DNA of 64,000 nt from Physella acuta (Eukaryota > Mollusca > Gastropoda > Physidae), in contig NW_026732655.1 in the NCBI RefSeq assembly GCF_028476545.1, forward strand, positions 394,001-458,000, read 5' to 3'. Below the pieces are notes generated by a model. It did not search any database and was not told the DNA's origin. It was given only the letters and a program-made list of their open reading frames with translations. Positions within the stretch are counted from its first letter, which is position 1; every line of letters begins with the position of its first letter. The translations under genes were made by a program, and so were the position numbers. Positions 39,928-52,039 of this stretch are shown piece after piece.

Positions 39928-40121
39928 GGGAAAGTCCAAAGAACCCCCTGGAACGATGTCCAGTCTGAATTCCCACCCCTACACCCTAACCCCCATCTTA
40001 CTCTGCTCTATCCTATGTATGACCTAAATGTTCAGTCACTATAAAAGCTGCAACGGTGCTAGATAACAGAACGCCAGTCGTAAAGAAGAATTGAATCGTT
40101 TCTGAGTGTACAAGAAACAAG
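39928..40121 (+). promoter_or_regulatory. TATA promoter and non-coding first exon, probably of the TLR gene
   Basis: TATAAAAG at 40040-40047 is followed about 70 bases later by a perfect donor AAACAAG|GTAAGT (exon end 40121). The first exon would be roughly 40070-40121. GGGAAAGTCC at 39928-39937 resembles a kappaB site (one mismatch to the classic GGAAAGTCCC when shifted by one). The next plus-strand gene is the TLR at 41592, with an acceptor candidate CCTCACAG near 41536. The link between exon and gene is inference. Confidence 0.55.
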
Positions 40122-40500
40122 GTAAGTCGTATTTATTAATTTTAACTATTCATGCAATGCAATACTCTAACTAGAAGAATTCTATTTTACTTTTAGGTTT
40201 CACGTGTTACATATGCATTTAAGTTTATTGTTGTTTTATATTAACTTCAGAATATTTCACTTCTTCTTGTCAGATGGGGATAATTTATTGAGAAAATATA
40301 TTGTGTTTTGTTCTTATGTTTTGCTCTAATGTGGATGGGTAAATAGTAGTTTATTATTGTATTTATCATAAAGAATCATTTTATTTATGTATTTCAATGT
40401 ATAAAAAAAGCTTGTTAATATTTGTGTCCAGTTATATAAATATAATAAAACGTATGACTTTAGCAAGTTGTTCTTATATATAGTATTTAAAAAGTAGTTA

Positions 40501-40928
40501 GGGGTCGTCCATAAATGACGTCACACTCGTAGGGTGGAGGAGGGGTCTGTAATTTTGTGACGGCGTGTGACGAGGAGAAGGGGGGGGGATGTTCAGATGG
40601 TGTGACGCCACTTTTTTGCATTATAAAAAAGCAGAGGTAAAAAACAAGTTTTAGCCGTTATTTCGCGTTTTAGAAAACGGTTTTAATAAATTGTAATCGG
40701 AATTGATCAAAATACTCAATGTTGACAGAGTTCTAACACGATTTTGAAAAAATATCGATGTTTTAAGAAAAGTTCAACATCAATTTTGAGGGGGGTTGTA
40801 GGCTGAGGTGTGACGTCATTTTAAGGCGGGGTGGGGGGTTGTTTGGCTTTTTGTGACGATGTGTGACGGAGAAGAGGGGGGAGGTAAAAATCGTCCAAAA
40901 AAACGTGACGTCATTTATGGATGACCCC
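40501..40928. mobile_element. MITE with GGGGTCGTCCATAAATGACG ends, TTA target duplication
   Basis: Terminal inverted repeats of about 24 bp, flanked by TTA on both sides (40498-40500 and 40929-40931). Size, TTA duplication and G-rich ends suggest a PIF/Harbinger-type non-autonomous element. A sister copy is at 55057-55523. It lies in the presumed 5' intron of the TLR gene. Confidence 0.85.
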
Positions 40929-40950
40929 TTAGTCCTTCTTTATTCTTTTA

Positions 40951-41250
40951 TTTATTCACGAGCCGACCCGCGGCGTATCATACGCCGCAATTTAATTTTT
41001 TTTTTCTACTTTTCAGTAATTCATAATTTGTGAATTCGACAGTACCAATGCTGCCTCCCCTTAGTTACCTCCTCTAAGTTTAAAATCGTTTGAAACTAAA
41101 TTATCTGCCCCTAATAGCCGTCACTAAACCCGGCTCCACGAATGTAAACATAGCGTGAACCACAGCTCACCAGACCATGTAGGGGTGGGGTGGTAGGGAG
41201 CGCGCTTACAGCTTGTTTTCTAGCGTCTCCCAGAAGAGAATTATATATAC
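40951..41250 (+). repeat. Interspersed repeat, 'CACGAGCCGACC' family
   Basis: The best preserved copy in the window; collinear with 469-900. The CG-rich head 'ccgcggcgtatcatacgccgc' is a near palindrome. Located in the presumed TLR 5' intron. Confidence 0.75.
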
Positions 41251-41460
41251 AGATACGCTCATAAAACTGTATAATATTGGACGACATTTTAAATAATAAT
41301 ATGCGATTAACTCCATTTTTGTAAGTCCTGTAATGTTTAGAGCTTTGAATATTACACATCCGTAATGAAAGTAATCCGAACCACAATATATGCTAATATT
41401 TTCAGGCCAGTTCTGCATCAATGAGTATCGACCACGCGTATCTCTAGAGCTGGGGGTTAT

Positions 41461-41652
41461 CAACAGCTACATAATACATTGACTGCGTTCACTGAACGTT
41501 AAACACACGAATGCCACAAGTTAATACCCCTCACAGCTACATAAGACTTCGTCTCTTATCTGGCTTGGTTCACTGAACGTTATAAACACAAATGCCACCG
41601 GCTGAGACCTACCTACAGCTACAAAAGATATTTTCTCTGATCTGGCTTCTGG
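41461..41652 (+). repeat. 81 bp tandem duplication spanning the TLR start codon
   Basis: 'cactgaacgtt…aatgcca' occurs at 41490 and 41571 and the two ATGs (41511, 41592) are exactly 81 bases apart, with shared 'ctacataag/ctacaaaag' and 'tctgatctggctt'-type sequence after each. A partial third unit lies at 41461-41489. The upstream ATG opens a 21-codon frame that ends at TGA 41574-41576, in frame with the TLR. Confidence 0.8.
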
Positions 41653-44180
41653 CTTTTGTTAGATCACAAAACAACATGGCCATTTCAAGCCACGTGACTC
41701 AGTCAACCGGAAATGACGCGAGTCGTTCGCCATGTTCGATCCAGAATCAACAAGATGGCACAGTGGTAGACTGTCAAGGTCGAAATCTTCGCAGTATTGA
41801 CCTTTCCTGGTTTCCCAATAGTACAATCTCCATATTATTAGGCAACAACGTTTTGACCTCTGTACCTTCCATCTTTGAAGACCTAGGTTACCTACGTCGG
41901 CTCGACTTGTCTCACAACAAAATTGAATATCTTACTTTTTCCGGCTTGGGGAGGCTAGAATATCTTAATTTGAATTACAACCAAGTCAACATATTCAATG
42001 TTTCTAAAGAAACCTTCGCACCTCTTCAAAGTCTCACTGAATTGTCATTGGAACAAGATGGATATTTTAACCTGCCGTCTTATCCAAATGACATTTTCTC
42101 AAGTTTGATTAAGTTAAACACCTTGAGAATAAGCTGTTTAGGTGATGAATTATACTTTGGTGAAGAGTCGAAAATTTTGACATCATTTGTGACATTACGA
42201 ATAACTCAGTATTTAAATCGAATTACTAACTCAAGTTTTAAAAACATACATCAGATTAAAAATTTGGAAATTAGTGGCATAAATTCACAATTAATTATTG
42301 ATGAATCGCCTTTCCAGGTTTTAAAGAATGTAAACAGTCTAATTTTAAACGATATTCAGTTGCAGCTAAAAAGTGTACTTTTTAGGTTAAAGGATTTGGT
42401 TAATATAACGATGGATACGATTACTCTAGATAATCTCCGCATGGTTCGAGGTGAATCTTACAACACTCTACTCACGGGAGATGCCTTTCTTACACGCAAG
42501 TCGACGAAATACTTAAGGCAAATATGCGTGGCTCACGTTTCCATGCAACGTTGTTTGATTTTTGTCATTATGGACGGCGCAGTCTCAAGCCCAGCATGGG
42601 ATCGATGCTTGAAAAGTATTAATTTGAATAAAAATCCAATCTATGGTATCAAACCGTTTTTATTTCAACTGCTTAACATCAAATATATTGAGCACATCAC
42701 GATGGAATTTGACAATAAATTTGAACAAAAATCCAAATCACTTATGGAAATTGAAAATATTGATGAATGTAAAAATGGTATAGCTTCAAAGACTAAACAC
42801 ACTTACAGCGTTGAGAGTAGTATATCACTACCAGCTACAAAGTTTTTTGAGAAGAGTATAATTATCTACATGTCAAGCTCGCTACGTTATTGGGATTTTA
42901 CCAGACTGTCCTCGTTGTCTTTTGATATTGCAGTTACTTTTGTGGGAGCTAACAATTTATGTTTTATAGATATGTCCGAATCTTATGGAGAGATTTATAC
43001 AAGCACAGTTAGAGGTCTAGATAATCTAAAAATACTTTTATTATCTGGCAATAGTATTAGCAATTTAAGCTATTCCTTTTTTGACAAGATGCCATGTCTA
43101 GAAACGCTGGACCTGTCTAGAAATCAGATACCAAATGACTTGATGTCAAACTTCGGAGACAGGCTGTTTCAAAAACTCACAAACCTTCAACAACTTGAGC
43201 TGTCGTTTAACTTTTTAAACTCATTGAGCCCAAGGACGTTTTTGTATAATAGAAATCTAAGAGAGTTGTTTCTTGCAGGGAATAGATTTCAACAAATCCC
43301 GTTTAACCTACAATACACCCCAAACCTGAGGGTTTTAGATCTGAGGTTCAACGACCTGACCACTCTTACAGCTGACGTGAGATACAGTTTAGACAAGCTG
43401 GCTACAGACAACAAGGGGTTTAATTTGTATTTAGAAGGGAACGTTTTATCCTGTGGCTGCCATGACATCCAATTCCTTCTGTGGATGAAGCTGACAATTG
43501 TAAATATGGATCTGGATAGAAACTATTCTTGTATAGACACTGACGGGGTTTCTAGATATACAGAATCCATAACAGATCTTGGAGCATATTGGCGCAAATG
43601 TACAGGAGAGTCTTTTCTTTGGTTTTCTATTATAATGTTCTGTTTAATGTTCATTGGGTTTTTGCTGTGTGTTTTTGTTACCAAATATAAAACGTACATC
43701 ATTTCTGGACTGCTGAATGTGTTTAGTGAAACCTTTCTAAAGAAACCTTCCAACTACGAGATTGGTGTCTTCATTGGTTATGCTGATAAAGATTACCAGT
43801 TCGCTTGTCATGACCTCAGGCAGTTTATCGAGGACACGCTGGGGTTAACGACCTTTATTCGTGACCGTGACCTCTCACCTTCAACTGACCTGGCCTCTGC
43901 CACTGTGCAGGCTATAGACAGAAGTTGGCGCGTTCTTCTGGTTGTCAACGAAACGTTTTTGTCACGTGACCGTTGGTTCTTGTTCATGTGTAGAGCAGCC
44001 ACATCTGCTTTGACGTCTGCTAACCCTAAAAGAATTGTCGTTCTTGTTGAGGACCAGTTACATCACCGTCTGCCAGCCGAGCTGTCGAGGGTTGTGTTGG
44101 AGGATAACATTGTTGTTACCAGAGGCAATTTCTTAGACTATGAGCTGAAGGAAAAACTAAGAACACGATTGGTTGAATAA
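41592..44180 (+). CDS. Toll-like receptor, 862 aa, single coding exon
   Basis: Pattern-recognition receptor of innate immunity at the cell surface or endosome. Residues 1-25 form a signal peptide ('FSLIWLLAFVRS'). A Cys-bounded N-terminal cap (about 48-60) is followed by leucine-rich repeats ('LRRLDLSHNKIEYL', 'LEYLNLNYNQ', 'LETLDLSRNQI', 'LQQLELSFNFLNSL') and a C-terminal cap with four Cys ('CGCHDIQFLLWMK'). The transmembrane segment is about 672-696. The TIR domain (722-862) has box 1 'IGVFIGYADKDYQFA' and box 2 'RDRDLSPS'; the usual Pro-Gly of box 2 is Pro-Ser here and box 3 'FW' is not evident. The middle ectodomain repeats (about 180-450) are irregular. The first Met in the open frame after TGA 41574 is used as start. 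The ligand cannot be predicted. Confidence 0.93.
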   Translation: MPPAETYLQLQKIFSLIWLLAFVRSQNNMAISSHVTQSTGNDASRSPCSIQNQQDGTVVDCQGRNLRSIDLSWFPNSTISILLGNNVLTSVPSIFEDLGYLRRLDLSHNKIEYLTFSGLGRLEYLNLNYNQVNIFNVSKETFAPLQSLTELSLEQDGYFNLPSYPNDIFSSLIKLNTLRISCLGDELYFGEESKILTSFVTLRITQYLNRITNSSFKNIHQIKNLEISGINSQLIIDESPFQVLKNVNSLILNDIQLQLKSVLFRLKDLVNITMDTITLDNLRMVRGESYNTLLTGDAFLTRKSTKYLRQICVAHVSMQRCLIFVIMDGAVSSPAWDRCLKSINLNKNPIYGIKPFLFQLLNIKYIEHITMEFDNKFEQKSKSLMEIENIDECKNGIASKTKHTYSVESSISLPATKFFEKSIIIYMSSSLRYWDFTRLSSLSFDIAVTFVGANNLCFIDMSESYGEIYTSTVRGLDNLKILLLSGNSISNLSYSFFDKMPCLETLDLSRNQIPNDLMSNFGDRLFQKLTNLQQLELSFNFLNSLSPRTFLYNRNLRELFLAGNRFQQIPFNLQYTPNLRVLDLRFNDLTTLTADVRYSLDKLATDNKGFNLYLEGNVLSCGCHDIQFLLWMKLTIVNMDLDRNYSCIDTDGVSRYTESITDLGAYWRKCTGESFLWFSIIMFCLMFIGFLLCVFVTKYKTYIISGLLNVFSETFLKKPSNYEIGVFIGYADKDYQFACHDLRQFIEDTLGLTTFIRDRDLSPSTDLASATVQAIDRSWRVLLVVNETFLSRDRWFLFMCRAATSALTSANPKRIVVLVEDQLHHRLPAELSRVVLEDNIVVTRGNFLDYELKEKLRTRLVE

Positions 44181-45077
<897 letters not shown>

Positions 45078-45085
45078 ATAACAGG

Positions 45086-45288
45086 CAGAGGCGCCCGGGG
45101 ACAAACTTTCGATTTGCACACCCCACCCCTCGAACTTTTTATTTGCACCCCCCCCCTCAAACTTTCAATTTGCACCCACCCCTCCAACTTTTTTTCATTT
45201 GCACCCCCCCCCCCCCCTCAAACTTTCAATTTGGCGCCCCCTCTAAGGTCGGCGCCGGGGACATATGCCCCCCCCCGTTACGCCTCTG
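45086..45288. mobile_element. hAT-type MITE with 8 bp target duplication ATAACAGG
   Basis: Ends CAGAGGCG … CGCCTCTG with perfect 8 bp repeats ATAACAGG (45078-45085, 45289-45296). The interior carries tandem 'caaactttcaatttgcaccc' units. Sister of 28261-28479, in opposite orientation. Confidence 0.9.
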
Positions 45289-45664
45289 ATAACAGGTCCA
45301 GTTTCCGATGTCATTTTAGTCTTCTGTTCATTATTTTCACAACCAGATTCAACAAGCTGTTTTCATATCTCCCTTTTGTAACTATATGAACTCGAGCAAT
45401 TGTAAGGGCCGCAACCCACGATTTCTAGTCGATTGTTGGAGAAGCTATTCTTGTAAACATTGAGTTGTCGTTCATGACAGCCGTGCACTCAAGTAAGAAG
45501 TTAGCTTACTAATTTTGCGGTTCACAATGACGGAACAGCTGTGGGGATGATAATAATGTCTACGTTAATCTACATGGTTTCCATCAGATAATTCTTTATA
45601 CTCGAAGTTGTATGTTAGGTCTAACTTTAGGTTTCCTGGACAGTATTTCAATTAAAAGTAAAAA

Positions 45665-45780
45665 GGAAGTTTCCCTTTCAAACCTGACGGTCTATGGGGC
45701 AAGTGAAGTAGAGTTCACTTGTTTCTGTGACCTCAGCATATGAAGAGATAGTGTGGTCAGCACTATGCCCAACCGCCTGA
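45665..45780 (-). mobile_element. tRNA-derived SINE (second family), 3' body only
   Basis: Matches the body of the element at 34703-34965 and 57360-57480: 'gaagtagagttcacttgttt', 'agagatagtgtggtcagcac'. Confidence 0.65.
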
Positions 45781-46070
45781 GCATCGTGTAGGCCTAGGAT
45801 GATATTTTAAACTGAGCATCTTGTAGGCCTACTCGTTAAAATAAAACTATTTCCGTTGATATAGGTTAATATAGTTGTCTTTTTTTTACTCATTAATTCA
45901 AACGTTATTTTTGTACCCTATTAATTTATTTATAATTTATATGAGAGTGATAGGGATTTACAATTACAAGGTTTTGTTTCGCTAGGCCTATTCATTTTTT
46001 TCACATTTTTTTTAAAATTAATTAAGAAAATTGCGCTTAAATTGTCACTAGACTTTTTATTAACTTGTTT
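45781..46070 (-). mobile_element. MITE, GCGCAATTTCC-end family, partial
   Basis: Contains the paired 'gagcatcttgtaggcc' blocks and ends GAAAATTGCGCTTAAATTGTC…CTAGACTTTTT, like 18780-18978. The opposite end is missing, cut by the SINE boundary. Confidence 0.65.
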
Positions 46071-46404
46071 TTTAAAACGAGAGTATTTATAAAATGTGTA
46101 TATTTTTTTATTAAAATTTATTAAACACATATCTACTATTTATGACACATGGTAACCTGTTCCCTTAGTTCAAACACGAAAACTGTATTTACGTTATATA
46201 AAAACATTGTCCTGTCCTACATTGTGCTGCCATTGAATATGTTGTTTATTGACGTTCTTACTTAAGCCCGACCATTATAACATTCAGTTTATTTGTATGT
46301 AAACTGTTTTAAATTTGCATGACGAAATCTGGTTGGTAAATGAATCATTAAATAGAACGTGTAAGTACAACTAACTTTACAATCTACAATTTAATTACTT
46401 CAAA

Positions 46405-47285
46405 GCAGTGGCGGAACAAGAAAAAAAGGGCCGCCCCGCAAAAACAATTTTTAGGAAAAGTATATACAAAAGTGTGGAATTTTGTCTATAGAATTAGTAA
46501 TAAAACAGATAGTATTAGTTACCTCACAAGTTAAAGACAGTTACAAGTACTATGGACGTTTCGACCCAAGGTCTTCGCCAGCACACAACAGTGTGATTAC
46601 AGATTAGACAAATAAAGACAAACAGTAACACATTTTTTGACTTAGCTCGACAGTGAAAACACGTCTTGTCTGCTAGCCACGATATCCAAAAGAAAAGACG
46701 CGTGAGAAGGACGCTTGGACACCGTATAGGGGTGGGGTTAGGGGCGTGGTGTATGCGGGAGGGGGGGGGTTGTTAGGTGAAAGATATCTGTTCATTCAAG
46801 CCATCGGGTGCCCGTGTACCAAATTTAAGTATTAGTCGCGTTTCAGTGCTAAGGCGATTTTTAAAATTGTGGCAAAACCGAACGGCGGTTACACAAAAGT
46901 CCTTTTTTAAATCATGCCCACTCTTGTTGAAGTGTTTGGCCACAGGAAGACTGTCTTCATTGTTGATTGATCGCAGGTGTTGGCTAACCCTGTCAGACAA
47001 TCTTTTGTCCATAGTACTTGTAACTGTCTTTAAGTGAGGTAACTAATACTATCTGTTTTATTACTAATTACATTAACCTCACTGCAGCTACCATTTGTTA
47101 TTGTCTATAGAATAAAGCTAATCAAACCGCACATACAATATTCTTTTTACAAAACAACCATCAAGTCAAAAAATGCAAGAATATTATTTTTTTAAATATA
47201 AAAAAATATTATTGTCGGCTGTGGGTCCCATAAACGGTATGGGCCCCCGCATTGCGGGTCTAGCGGCATTGTAGTTCCACCTCTA
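46405..47285. mobile_element. Decayed DNA element (CAGTGGCGGAAC end) hosting a nested insertion
   Basis: The left end CAGTGGCGGAACAAG and the right end reversed AGAGGTGGAACTAC are weak inverted matches. The centre is occupied by a Penelope-like insertion at 46494-47098. No target duplication was found for the outer element. Confidence 0.4.
46494..47098 (-). mobile_element. Penelope-like element fragment with GIY-YIG-type endonuclease end
   Basis: The minus-strand frame 47012-46773 encodes 'VAKHFNKSGHDL', 'NRLSTETRLILKFGTRAPDGLN', the C-terminal pattern of Penelope-like GIY-YIG endonucleases. The adjacent 'ggtcgaaacgtcc'-type tail fits the same group. The block is bounded by nearly perfect 60 bp inverted repeats (about 46494-46555, 47009-47068). 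A direct repeat TTGTCTATAGAAT lies outside at about 46482 and 47099, probably the target duplication. Short fossil fragment; the reverse transcriptase part is absent. Confidence 0.65.
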
Positions 47286-47928
<643 letters not shown>

Positions 47929-47972
47929 TTATATATCAACACTATGAATCCCACCCTTCCACTTTCGTGCTG

Positions 47973-48140
47973 TATAAAGCACATGATTTAGACCGTGACG
48001 TATAGACATAAACGCTATTTTCAATGATGTGTTGGTTTCATTTTGAAATAGAAACTGGTATTCCCTTCACTACACACACACAGCGCACAAGGAAGTGACA
48101 GCCCTTCCAACACAACCGGTGATATTCTGGTTTTTAATAG
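47973..48140 (+). promoter_or_regulatory. TATA-like element and non-coding first exon of the 49.1 kb BTB gene
   Basis: TATAAAG at 47973-47979. The exon ends at a donor TTTAATAG|GTATGT (48140/48141). It is conserved with the first exon region of the 30 kb gene ('caatgatgtgttg', 'cactacacacacacag', 'ggaagtgacag'). The TATA-like element itself is not conserved at the 30 kb gene, so the start site is uncertain. Confidence 0.55.
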
Positions 48141-49078
48141 GTATGTTAAAGTTTTCTTTATTTATTTTAATCTATTTTGTCCTAACTAATGATGTTATCT
48201 AATTGTAATGATGCGAAAAGATAACTTTACTACAGGTTAACACTTTCTACATCTGATAATGTTATCACTGAATTTGTTCCCTATCCTTGTGAAACAGTGG
48301 AACTCGATCTGTTGACTTGACCTACAAACATACAAAACTCAATCGGGATTACATATGTAAAATGGATAGCAGAGTTTCTGAGTTTCTTTCAGGCATCTTC
48401 AAGGTGTGTTGGGAGGAGGCATAGTCGAAGCAGTATGCCATCCCACCCCTGAACAAAATAGAATAAATATATTTTATATATAGTATATTCGTATCAGCCC
48501 AACCCCCATTTGAAACAATGAAAATTGTTGTTGATGACGTCATACACAATGAGGTGCATCTGGGTAAAACTTGTCACAATGATGAGGCAGGGGGAGGTTG
48601 ATAGAAAATTTGACATTGTTTGTATTTTTTTAAATACCAAACTTCTATTATACATGTTCTGTACAGTCAATATCTCAATGTGCAGATTCCAGTTTTAGTT
48701 TCAAATTGAAACTAAATTCGGAGTAGATAGAGGTGGGAATTGAGAGGTTGTCTGTAAATGAGGTCGTGCTTATCAAGATAAGAGGCAGAGGGTGGGGGTG
48801 GGGGTGGAAGTGGGGGAGGAAGGAAGCATATTATATTTCGTACTTTCAAAGTAACGTTGCAATTTAACAGGGCTACTCTGGAAAACCTATTTTTTAAATA
48901 ATTTTGTAAAGCCATATAAATAAATGCAATTCATTAAATGATACGACTGTCACCACACTATAATTTAAATTTAATTTTTAAAATTGTCTTATAAATAGAT
49001 AAAATTATTGTACAGTAATATAAAGTAGCTACACTTTTTTTAATAGTTTAATTTAAAACTTTCTTCTTTTACTTTTAG
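48141..49078 (+). other. 5'UTR intron of the 49.1 kb BTB gene
   Basis: Donor at 48141 and acceptor TTTTAG at 49073-49078. 48190-48330 is conserved with the intron of the 30 kb gene ('gataactttac', 'ggttaacac', 'ttctacatctgataatgtta'). Confidence 0.6.
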
Positions 49079-49096
49079 AGAAACATATCCTGCAAC

Positions 49097-51001
49097 ATGG
49101 CGTTGGATAACGAACTAGCAGTGGATATAATCCACAGCGTGGGCCGCTACTGGTCAGACAATGAACTCAGTGATTGTAGAATTTCTGTGGATGGCCAGGT
49201 GTTTCAGGCCAGTCGCTTCCATCTCAGCGCTTGTTCAGAGTTTTTCAGGCAAGTTTTTCACACTGAGTCTATCACACACAAGGAGAATATCGTCATTAAG
49301 GGGATCAGTGCGGATGTGTTTAGTTGTGTCATCAAGGCGTTGTTTACAGGAGTTACCGGTCTTGATGAATCAAATATGGTAGATGTATGGCTGGCTGCAA
49401 GTTATCTGAAAATTGGTTTTTTCGTCAAGAAATCTGAGCAGTTTATTGCAGAACATTTGACAGCACAGAACTGTCTTCAACTGTATGAGAGGATTTCTTG
49501 CATGGGCTCTGCTGATATCAACAAAAAACTGGTCATTTTGATGGCTCAAAATTTTGAAGAGTTTAGAAAAACAGAAACTTTCTTAAACCTGCCATCGGAA
49601 ATGGTCATTGAAATTGTAGAAAGCGGAGAGATTAAATCTCAGGACAGTTTAGTTGAGTCGGTGCTGAAATGGGCCAGTCATGTCCCTAAAGATGTCGTCG
49701 GGACTTTTAATACTAAGTTTTATATTGATATACAAGATGTCATGGAAACAGGTTGTGATAATCCCTACCCTAGTTTTTGCTTCTCAAATGAACATTTGTG
49801 TCATTTTGTTGCTGATGAAGTGAGAAGAGTAGAGTCGTTGGGACGGATTCTCGTGAAAGTTAAAACTGGAAAACTTAGTGAGACTGGTCTCAAAATGTTA
49901 TTTGAGGACACTCGCGCAATGAGCGATCAGAACGTTAAAGACGCTATCATGCGTGAACTGGCCGATCGCATGCTGTACAAATCAGACATGACAGTTGCTA
50001 CATGTGACAATAGTCAGGTTTACACTACGTTACCAAATATCATAGATAGCCTAACACCAACCAGTTTATCTCTTGTAAATTTAGAGTGTTTTGATACTTT
50101 TGAGATTCCCGAATGGGCGGTGTCACTCTACATTGAAATATCTAAACCAGTAGTCCGTATTTCAGGTTATGACACCATGTCTTTAAAATACCAAGGCAAC
50201 GAACACGTAGTCGTTTATCTGGTCAATCAAACTTTTGTAATGCAGCCCTTACATTCTACTATTTCCTACGTGCTACATAAAGCCATAGACAAAGTTCAAT
50301 ATTTTAATGTCTACGAGAATATTCTGTATTACAGTGTAAAAATGCCTCAAATAAATGTCCACAGAATTGTCAGTTTAAATGAAACTGAAATAGTTTATGA
50401 GGGTTACGATTCTACATCAAATACAGTCAAATATTTTATGACTTTTCATTTTATTTACAAATTTAAAATTTATACAGGAGATGTACATGTTGAAAAACGA
50501 CTAACAAGAGAAAGTTCAAAGAAGAATTGGAAAGAAATTTTAAAAATACCATTATCAAGTTATGAGTTTGAATTCCATTCAACTTTAGCAATTGTTGATA
50601 AAATTTTATTTTTTGTAACTGGAGAATCAACAAAAATATTTTATTTTGATATCAAATCTGAAAAGGTCCATGAACTGTACACAATCGCAAGTAAATTCTC
50701 TAACTTTAAAATATTTACTAAATCGTGTGAAAATTTCATGCTTCTGGGAAGTGGTCAGTTGCTTCAGATACTGAACGATGGGGCAATCAGTATCGTGTTT
50801 AGTGAGCAGCTTTGGACTGGCACTCTGACATTACATGGAGCTGTTTTCAAATACAATGATTTGTATGTTTGTACTGATTCCAGAGCTAAAGTAAAACTGA
50901 ACAGAAGTAAGATTTTCAGTGAAGTGAAATTTGTTAATACAGCAACTTTTACGTGGAATAGACAGTGTGAATACATGAGGGTAAAAAAGATGGGCTGGTA
51001 A
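49097..51001 (+). CDS. BTB-BACK protein with C-terminal beta-rich domain, 634 aa
   Basis: Intact single coding exon, with the start 18 bases after an acceptor. BTB covers about residues 18-118 ('DCRISVDGQVFQASRFHLSACSEFF') and BACK about 122-235. The C-terminal beta-rich domain starts at about 333 ('DTFEIPEWAVSLYIE') and shares landmarks 'NQTFVMQ', 'GESTKIFYFD', 'LLGSGQLLQILND' and 'TFTWNRQCEYMRV' with its paralogs. Its first 215 residues are very close to the 30 kb gene; the C-terminal half is much more diverged, as expected if the C-terminal domain binds variable partners. Probable CUL3-adaptor type by family; no canonical kelch motif seen. Confidence 0.88.
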   Translation: MALDNELAVDIIHSVGRYWSDNELSDCRISVDGQVFQASRFHLSACSEFFRQVFHTESITHKENIVIKGISADVFSCVIKALFTGVTGLDESNMVDVWLAASYLKIGFFVKKSEQFIAEHLTAQNCLQLYERISCMGSADINKKLVILMAQNFEEFRKTETFLNLPSEMVIEIVESGEIKSQDSLVESVLKWASHVPKDVVGTFNTKFYIDIQDVMETGCDNPYPSFCFSNEHLCHFVADEVRRVESLGRILVKVKTGKLSETGLKMLFEDTRAMSDQNVKDAIMRELADRMLYKSDMTVATCDNSQVYTTLPNIIDSLTPTSLSLVNLECFDTFEIPEWAVSLYIEISKPVVRISGYDTMSLKYQGNEHVVVYLVNQTFVMQPLHSTISYVLHKAIDKVQYFNVYENILYYSVKMPQINVHRIVSLNETEIVYEGYDSTSNTVKYFMTFHFIYKFKIYTGDVHVEKRLTRESSKKNWKEILKIPLSSYEFEFHSTLAIVDKILFFVTGESTKIFYFDIKSEKVHELYTIASKFSNFKIFTKSCENFMLLGSGQLLQILNDGAISIVFSEQLWTGTLTLHGAVFKYNDLYVCTDSRAKVKLNRSKIFSEVKFVNTATFTWNRQCEYMRVKKMGW

Positions 51002-52039
51002 ATAAAATTTAGTGTATTAAAATCAATTTGATTCGACCGTGTCTAAATTTAATGTACTGGAATATTTTCGTGATCTAGATCAAATGAATAGCTTATGGTT
51101 ATCCCGATTTCAGAGCTATTTTAACAATAATTAGTTCGTGTTTTTAGTACATTTACTTTTGCACTGTTTAAAAGGATTCGATAGCTCATTTAGAGAGTTG
51201 ATTTTTGTTTCTTCGCTTGTTAGCGACCACTAATATAACGGAACATCTATAAAATTTTGTTCATCACAAATTCATTTTAAATGTTATTTTCGTATGTTTG
51301 TTATCTATAAATTCAAAATAAGTTGTTTAAATACAAATCTTTATCTTACCCTTTTCAAAATATTGCCTTCTATTGAATTACTTTTTATATTTATTTTAAA
51401 TTAACGTTTGTGAGTGGTTATTAACTTATCTATGTATACATTTTAAATATATAGCCTATATTTTATTTTAAAATTCAGCTTTATATTTAGAAAATTAAAC
51501 TTATCAATTTTTCCAGTTTATCTTCCATTATTAACAACATGTCTATTCATTTAACAACATTTATTTTTTCCTTGTCTGTAGACGATGTTTAAGGTGTTTT
51601 TATCTTTAAATATTATTTTTTTCTCTGTAACAAAAATGTCACTAAAACCTGTTTAGGCTAGTTTATGCTAACTCTAAATAATGGCCTGAAAAAGGTTTTG
51701 TACTTTACATTACAAACATAGCTGCCATTGCATAATTATTCAATGAGGTTGTTTAAACAACACGAGCACTGCTGTGTAGGCTTTAGCACAATTCATGCAG
51801 TTGTTTAAAAAAATAAACATTATAATTTTAAATAAAGTCCAAACGGAACCGACTCCCCCACCTCCTCTTCCACCGTCCACAAGTGTCTGATGTCTAATAT
51901 GCCAGCTCTAACAACTGCTTAAATGGATGACTACTTAAATTATAAAGACAAATCTATTTTTGGCACCAAGGAATTTACAAGCTAATTAATGAGTTTTCTT
52001 TTATAATGAAACAGAATTAGCAGTCAATGGTTTACACTT
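51002..52039 (+). other. 3' flank of the 49.1 kb BTB gene
   Basis: AT-rich, no supported feature. Confidence 0.4.

Noticed and set aside
46777-47037. Plus-strand ORF over the Penelope-like fragment
   Set aside because: The minus strand carries the recognisable endonuclease pattern; the plus frame has none.
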